From assembly GCA_045540335.1 (NCBI GenBank), contig JAZQHC010000008.1:3644-67643 (forward strand): a stretch of DNA of 64,000 nucleotides, in the 5' to 3' direction. Below are positions 60,107-64,000 of the stretch, in pieces. The position numbers and the translations under genes were made by a program. Position 1 is the stretch's first letter. The number at the start of each line of letters is the position of its first letter. This DNA is from RGIG7213 sp045540335. GTDB taxonomy: Bacteria > Bacillota > Clostridia > Oscillospirales > CAG-272. The notes beneath the pieces were generated by a model. It saw nothing but the letters and a program-made list of their open reading frames with translations. It ran no database searches and had not been told where the DNA came from.

Positions 60107-63079
60107 TTAACCTACAGTCAAAGCGGATATAGCCGTTAAATCATCCGAAGTAAGAACGCCGTCTGCGTTGATATCAACAGACTCAAGGTATCCTTCCGAA
60201 ATACCTGCCAACATTTTCTTGGCCCTTATAACGTCTTTTGCGCCTATAATACCATCGCCGTTGCAATCACCTACAATGATAATTACCGCGCTGTTTACGG
60301 GAGTTCCTTCAATAAGCTTTGATACCGTATATCCGGTGCAAACCTTGGAATCGGTAACAACCTGACCATCGTGATCAAGCACCTTGCAATCAGATGCAAA
60401 GGCCTTCAAAATATCCTCTGGCATAGTGCCTACTTTTGCACCTAAAAGAATCTTTGTGTTGTTATTCTCTGTAATAGTGTATCCGTACGAGGTATCAATA
60501 TCCATTTCTGTAGATACTTTTACGATAGAGAATTTTTGTGCCGGCGAACCGTTATACATATTAACTTCCGCGTTTGCGCCTGCAGAAGACGCCATAGTAT
60601 CAACATCAAGCACCCATGAAGCACCTGACTGTGCACGCAAGGAATACGTACCGTTTACATTTTCAAAAATGTACCATTTCTGTGCTTGCGTACCATTCGA
60701 TGTATAGGTCTGTACATTCGCACCGTTTGTCTTGCCGCCTGCATAAACGTCAAGCACCTTTTTATTCGCCGTATTTTGAATCGTATATGTTCCGTCTGTC
60801 TGGCGAGTAAAGTGCCAAAGCGATGCACTTCCTCTATCAACGGATACAACGTTATCCCCTTCTAAGCCCAAACTGAGAGAAGCGTAAGACATATCAATTT
60901 TTGCAATAAAATCATTACCGAGATTTGCGGGAGTGTTTGTAAAGCGAGTTTCCTTATATCCGCTGGTCTTAAAGTGGTTATATGCAAGGTCAAGATCGGT
61001 GCCGAATGCCGCTTTAAGATCTGTATTATTTTCAAGATAATAAGATATGTCAAATACAGGGCTTGTTTTTCTTTCGTCTGCAATAGCAAATGTCGCAAAG
61101 TGCCTGTAAAGCTCCAAAGCATCGTCGCCGTATGCAGCCTTAACATCCGGGTTCATTTCCGCGTAATATACGGGGTCAAAAGCAATCGCTTCGATTGCCG
61201 TGGAAACAAGCACCGTTACAGCACCTACAGGAGCGCCGCCGTAGTAAACGGGAACTATGTAAGTACCGCTTTTTGAAATATCAAGATTTCCAAAGGTATA
61301 ATCCGTAACCACCTTGTTTACACCGTTTGTTTGTGCCGTTACTGTAAGGTTCTTACGAATCTCGTCGTGGTGGTCTGCCCAAGTACCTGAATTAAGCGAA
61401 ATATACAGTGCCGTTCTTCCCTCCACCTTTACTGATGTTGAAGAAAGAAGTGCAACGGAATTTTTACGGTAAATATATACCGGCTTAGTACCGGATGAAG
61501 ATACGTTCGCCGTAGAGTAGCTTACAAAGCCCGTGCCGTTACTGCGCACGTATGATCTTGTAGATGTATCGGCAAAGTTTCCGCCGTAAACGTATGCGTA
61601 AAGTCCCATCGCAGCTGTGCTTGACATATGCCACATACTATGACGTGTGCCGTTTTCTGTTTGGGCATAATCACTGCTTGTACGCAAATGACCGCCGTTT
61701 TGGCCAACTATTTGCAAAACTCTTCCGCCGACGCCTTGCAACGTACCGTAATCACCCGAGACAGCAGTCCATACCCATTCTTCGTTAGAAGTTACACCCG
61801 TAAGATATGAATTTCCGTTTTGAACAACAACGTTTACGTTAGATACGCCCGTATCACCCGCGGCGTATTTTATTGCGTTTGCAGAGCCTGCAGTATCACT
61901 GTCGGCAATTACATACACATTTCCCGAAGTGAACGAGGAAACTTTTTCGTATGAAGTTTCAAATTTATTTGCTTCAACCGTATTCCAACCGGAATAGTTA
62001 GAAGTAAGGGTAACCTGTGTACCTGTTGCAGATTTAAGATATGCGTCTGTTGTGCCATATGTAAGCGCAGTTTCAACATCACTCCACCAGCTGCACTGTG
62101 CACCTACAGGTACGTATCCGGAGGATGTCAAGCGTTTAACAACCACTTCGTTTCCTGTGATTTCAAAAATTGACATATTAAGTGTATTACCGCCGGGGTT
62201 GCCGTTTGCACAGTATCCTACGTATCCCGAGTTCATATAAGTAAATCTCATGGGAATAGCCGCAGGAAGAGCGTTAACATTGCCTTTTTGCGAAACAAAA
62301 AGTGTATCTCCTCTTGTAAGGTAAACAGAGCCACCGCCTATATAGTCATCAGAACGGCCGGAATGGTTATGACCGTAAAGATAGATTATATTAAGGCCTG
62401 CTGCGCCCGCTTCGTTGAGAACGTCAACGATGTATTTTGCATACTGACCGTCCAAATACGCCCTTGTACGAAAGGAATAGTGCAACGGTATATGTGCTGT
62501 TATAAATATAGGCTTGTCGTAACCTTGAATTGCCTTTTCTGCAAGATACGCACGCATATTTTCAGCAGAAGCAAGTATGGTGGAAAGGTGCCCGTCCATA
62601 CCTTCCATAGACGTAGGATCACCCATAAACCAGCCGTAATCATCATCATTCAATACGTAAACACCATAGTATTCAGTATCGTGTGCACCTGAAGAGGTAA
62701 GCCCCGAAGATGCCGCAGGGTCGTGGTTTCCCTGAACGAATATCTGTTGATCAACAGAACCGAAAGCAGAGCTGATCATCGATTTAATATTGCTTATTCC
62801 CTCTTCGGTAGCGGAGGTACTGAAGCCGCCCGAATAGTCTCCACACATAAGAACGCCGTAAGGATCTATGCCGTTATTCTTGATATTTTTTATAATGGCA
62901 TTGCAATACTCATACGGTTGTGTAGAGCTTGACGGCTGATAGTCCGACCCGGAAATAACCGTTACAGTCGTTGCCGCCGAAGCAAATTGGAACAACGCAC
63001 CCGACAAAACGCCAAGAAGCATCACCAAGCAAAGTGCCGTAGGCAATACACGGCGTACTACGAAATTGTTTTTGTACAT
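60107..63079 (-). CDS. Secreted metallophosphoesterase with ricin-type lectin and dockerin
   Basis: A 990-aa secreted protein. After a signal peptide (ends about FASAA) comes a calcineurin-like phosphoesterase (about 38-330). Its metal motifs read MCGDYSGG, VQGNHDP, ITAHIPLHY and YGHNHSG. A beta-rich region follows, then two repeats of the form FDPVYYAEMNPDVKAAYGDD and FDISYYLENNTDLKAAFGTD, and a ricin-type beta-trefoil (WHFTRQTDGTYTIQNTANKK, AQKWYIFENVNGTYSLR, QKFSI). The C-terminal dockerin has two Ca loops, DCNGDGIIGAKDV and DINADGVLTSDDL. This suggests assembly onto a cohesin scaffold elsewhere in the genome. The substrate (nucleotide, phosphosugar or other phosphoester) is not known. Confidence 0.85.
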   Translation of the reverse strand: MYKNNFVVRRVLPTALCLVMLLGVLSGALFQFASAATTVTVISGSDYQPSSSTQPYEYCNAIIKNIKNNGIDPYGVLMCGDYSGGFSTSATEEGISNIKSMISSAFGSVDQQIFVQGNHDPAASSGLTSSGAHDTEYYGVYVLNDDDYGWFMGDPTSMEGMDGHLSTILASAENMRAYLAEKAIQGYDKPIFITAHIPLHYSFRTRAYLDGQYAKYIVDVLNEAGAAGLNIIYLYGHNHSGRSDDYIGGGSVYLTRGDTLFVSQKGNVNALPAAIPMRFTYMNSGYVGYCANGNPGGNTLNMSIFEITGNEVVVKRLTSSGYVPVGAQCSWWSDVETALTYGTTDAYLKSATGTQVTLTSNYSGWNTVEANKFETSYEKVSSFTSGNVYVIADSDTAGSANAIKYAAGDTGVSNVNVVVQNGNSYLTGVTSNEEWVWTAVSGDYGTLQGVGGRVLQIVGQNGGHLRTSSDYAQTENGTRHSMWHMSSTAAMGLYAYVYGGNFADTSTRSYVRSNGTGFVSYSTANVSSSGTKPVYIYRKNSVALLSSTSVKVEGRTALYISLNSGTWADHHDEIRKNLTVTAQTNGVNKVVTDYTFGNLDISKSGTYIVPVYYGGAPVGAVTVLVSTAIEAIAFDPVYYAEMNPDVKAAYGDDALELYRHFATFAIADERKTSPVFDISYYLENNTDLKAAFGTDLDLAYNHFKTSGYKETRFTNTPANLGNDFIAKIDMSYASLSLGLEGDNVVSVDRGSASLWHFTRQTDGTYTIQNTANKKVLDVYAGGKTNGANVQTYTSNGTQAQKWYIFENVNGTYSLRAQSGASWVLDVDTMASSAGANAEVNMYNGSPAQKFSIVKVSTEMDIDTSYGYTITENNNTKILLGAKVGTMPEDILKAFASDCKVLDHDGQVVTDSKVCTGYTVSKLIEGTPVNSAVIIIVGDCNGDGIIGAKDVIRAKKMLAGISEGYLESVDINADGVLTSDDLTAISALTVG

Positions 63080-63159
63080 AATTCACCAAACCTTTCTAAA
63101 ACTTTGCACGCACAAAACCTGCAAAATACAATACAAACCAAACACGCGAATATGTAATA

Positions 63160-63825
63160 TCACTTAACACCTTCGCGGCGCAAAACGGTTTCCACCGTTT
63201 TAAACAAGCAGTAAAGATCCAACTTAAAGGATTGCTTTTCTACGTATTCCAAATCAAGCTTCGCCTTCGTTTTATAATCAATGTTATCTCTGCCGGAAAC
63301 TTGGGCAAGCCCAGTAAGCCCCGGGCGGATACTTAACACGCCGTATTCCTTACGAAGACCGTTAAGATCTGTTTCGGCAAGGCATACAGGGCGGTATCCG
63401 ACGAAAGACATATCACCTATAAAAATGTTCCAAAGCTGGGGCAGCTCGTCTATACTGGTAGATCGTAAAAACCTACCGCAGCGCGTCATATAAACGTCCC
63501 ACTCTTTAAAGTCGTTTGTAGGAACCTCCGGCGGGGCATCTTTTTTCATCGTTCTGAATTTGTAAACGTAAAACACTTTGCCGTTTTTACCGATTCTGGC
63601 CTGTTTGAATATGGCAGCCCCGGGCGAATCGATCATTATTATAACGGCAATGATCAGTAATGGCAACAAAAGGAAAACACCAAGCACGAAAGAAGCCAAA
63701 ATATCAAAAACACGTTTTACAAACAGAAAAAACTTACTTCCTCCAAGTTTTTTTGTATCCGATGCTTTTTGAGATACCGCGTTAACATTTTCTTTTTCTT
63801 GCTGTTTTTCAACAGTAAACAACAT
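63160..63825 (-). CDS. Bacterial sugar transferase (priming phosphoglycosyltransferase)
   Basis: A 221-aa PGT. One N-terminal membrane segment (KRVFDILASFVLGVFLLLPL) is followed by the catalytic domain: GAAIFKQARIGKNGKVFYVYKFRTMKKDAP, STSIDELPQLWNIFIGDMSFVGYRP and RPGLTGLAQVSGRDNI. It transfers a sugar-phosphate to undecaprenyl phosphate to begin each repeat unit, and probably supplies the exopolysaccharide operon, which has no such gene of its own. Confidence 0.93.
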   Translation of the reverse strand: MLFTVEKQQEKENVNAVSQKASDTKKLGGSKFFLFVKRVFDILASFVLGVFLLLPLLIIAVIIMIDSPGAAIFKQARIGKNGKVFYVYKFRTMKKDAPPEVPTNDFKEWDVYMTRCGRFLRSTSIDELPQLWNIFIGDMSFVGYRPVCLAETDLNGLRKEYGVLSIRPGLTGLAQVSGRDNIDYKTKAKLDLEYVEKQSFKLDLYCLFKTVETVLRREGVK

Positions 63826-63957
63826 TCTTTTTTAACCTCATGCTGTTGAATGTGCAAATTCATACCTGCAAACAAAATACAAGTACACAAAAGACAAACA
63901 TCATATCAAAATTTTATTTAAATCGACCAAAGAATATACAAAAGCCTATTCTTGTTT

Positions 63958-63985
63958 ATTATAACACATATAAAGAAATTTGCAA
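63958..63985 (-). promoter_or_regulatory. Promoter of the sugar transferase gene
   Basis: Minus strand: TTGCAA (63985-63980), 16-bp spacer, TATAAT (63963-63958). The 130-bp leader before the start shows nothing else clear. Confidence 0.6.
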
Positions 63986-64000
63986 TACTTGACTATTTTA

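Overview
The window looks like the chromosome of an anaerobic, low-GC, spore-forming Firmicute, most likely a gut or rumen Clostridia/Oscillospirales type. Pointers are a complete spoIVA, an electron-bifurcating [FeFe] hydrogenase (hydCBA), rubrerythrin, a ProS of the archaeal/eukaryotic type, a dockerin-bearing secreted enzyme, a cytoplasmic GH78, Thr/Glu-rich surface-protein linkers, and consensus sigma-A promoters with AGGAGG-type ribosome binding sites. No rRNA, CRISPR array or intact transposase was seen. This is reading by eye; no searches were run.

Layout. 1-4.4 kb: the end of a PETTKA-repeat surface protein, a MITE-like element that supplies the tail of a VanZ-like gene, an XRE regulator, an integrase remnant, and a divergent EamA exporter/LysR pair. 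4.4-7.0 kb: tRNA-Ser(CGA) behind a long structured leader, and a sortase-anchored surface protein. 7.2-11.7 kb: operon tdk-dgt-nrnA-nrnA-surE. 11.7-13.3 kb: a barnase-like RNase lipoprotein and a NUDIX hydrolase. 13.3-21.9 kb (minus): RDD protein, a complete MalFGK-type ABC importer with its binding protein, a staphylococcal-nuclease-like lipoprotein, and a lipoprotein built from the same domains as the 5.1 kb surface protein. 22.3-26.6 kb (plus, divergent): deoC-deoD-deoB-cdd-pdp. 26.7-31.7 kb: GH78 rhamnosidase, OPT transporter and PqqD-like protein. 31.8-40.7 kb: upp, DUF421/DUF4363, a tiny Ala/Thr-rich lipoprotein, rubrerythrin, yifB, proS, spoIVA, a GNAT and a zinc-ribbon membrane protein. 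40.8-45 kb: hydCBA. 45.2-54.4 kb (minus): one exopolysaccharide operon with the capE/capF/capG (UDP-L-FucNAc) set. 54.6-64 kb: a GH-like TIM-barrel protein, a small lipoprotein, a GH3 lipoprotein, a metallophosphoesterase-ricin-dockerin protein and a priming sugar-phosphate transferase.

How it fits together. The most interesting reading is that about 5-26.6 kb is a locus for using external nucleic acids. Secreted or lipid-anchored nucleases (SNase-like and barnase-like) and two proteins with shared undescribed domains sit outside. An ABC importer is made from the same transcription unit as the SNase. Inside are nano-RNase/pAp phosphatases, SurE, a dGTPase-like HD enzyme, thymidine kinase and the full deoxynucleoside catabolic operon, with upp nearby. 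The gene order is visible directly; the combined function, and especially the importer substrate, is inference.
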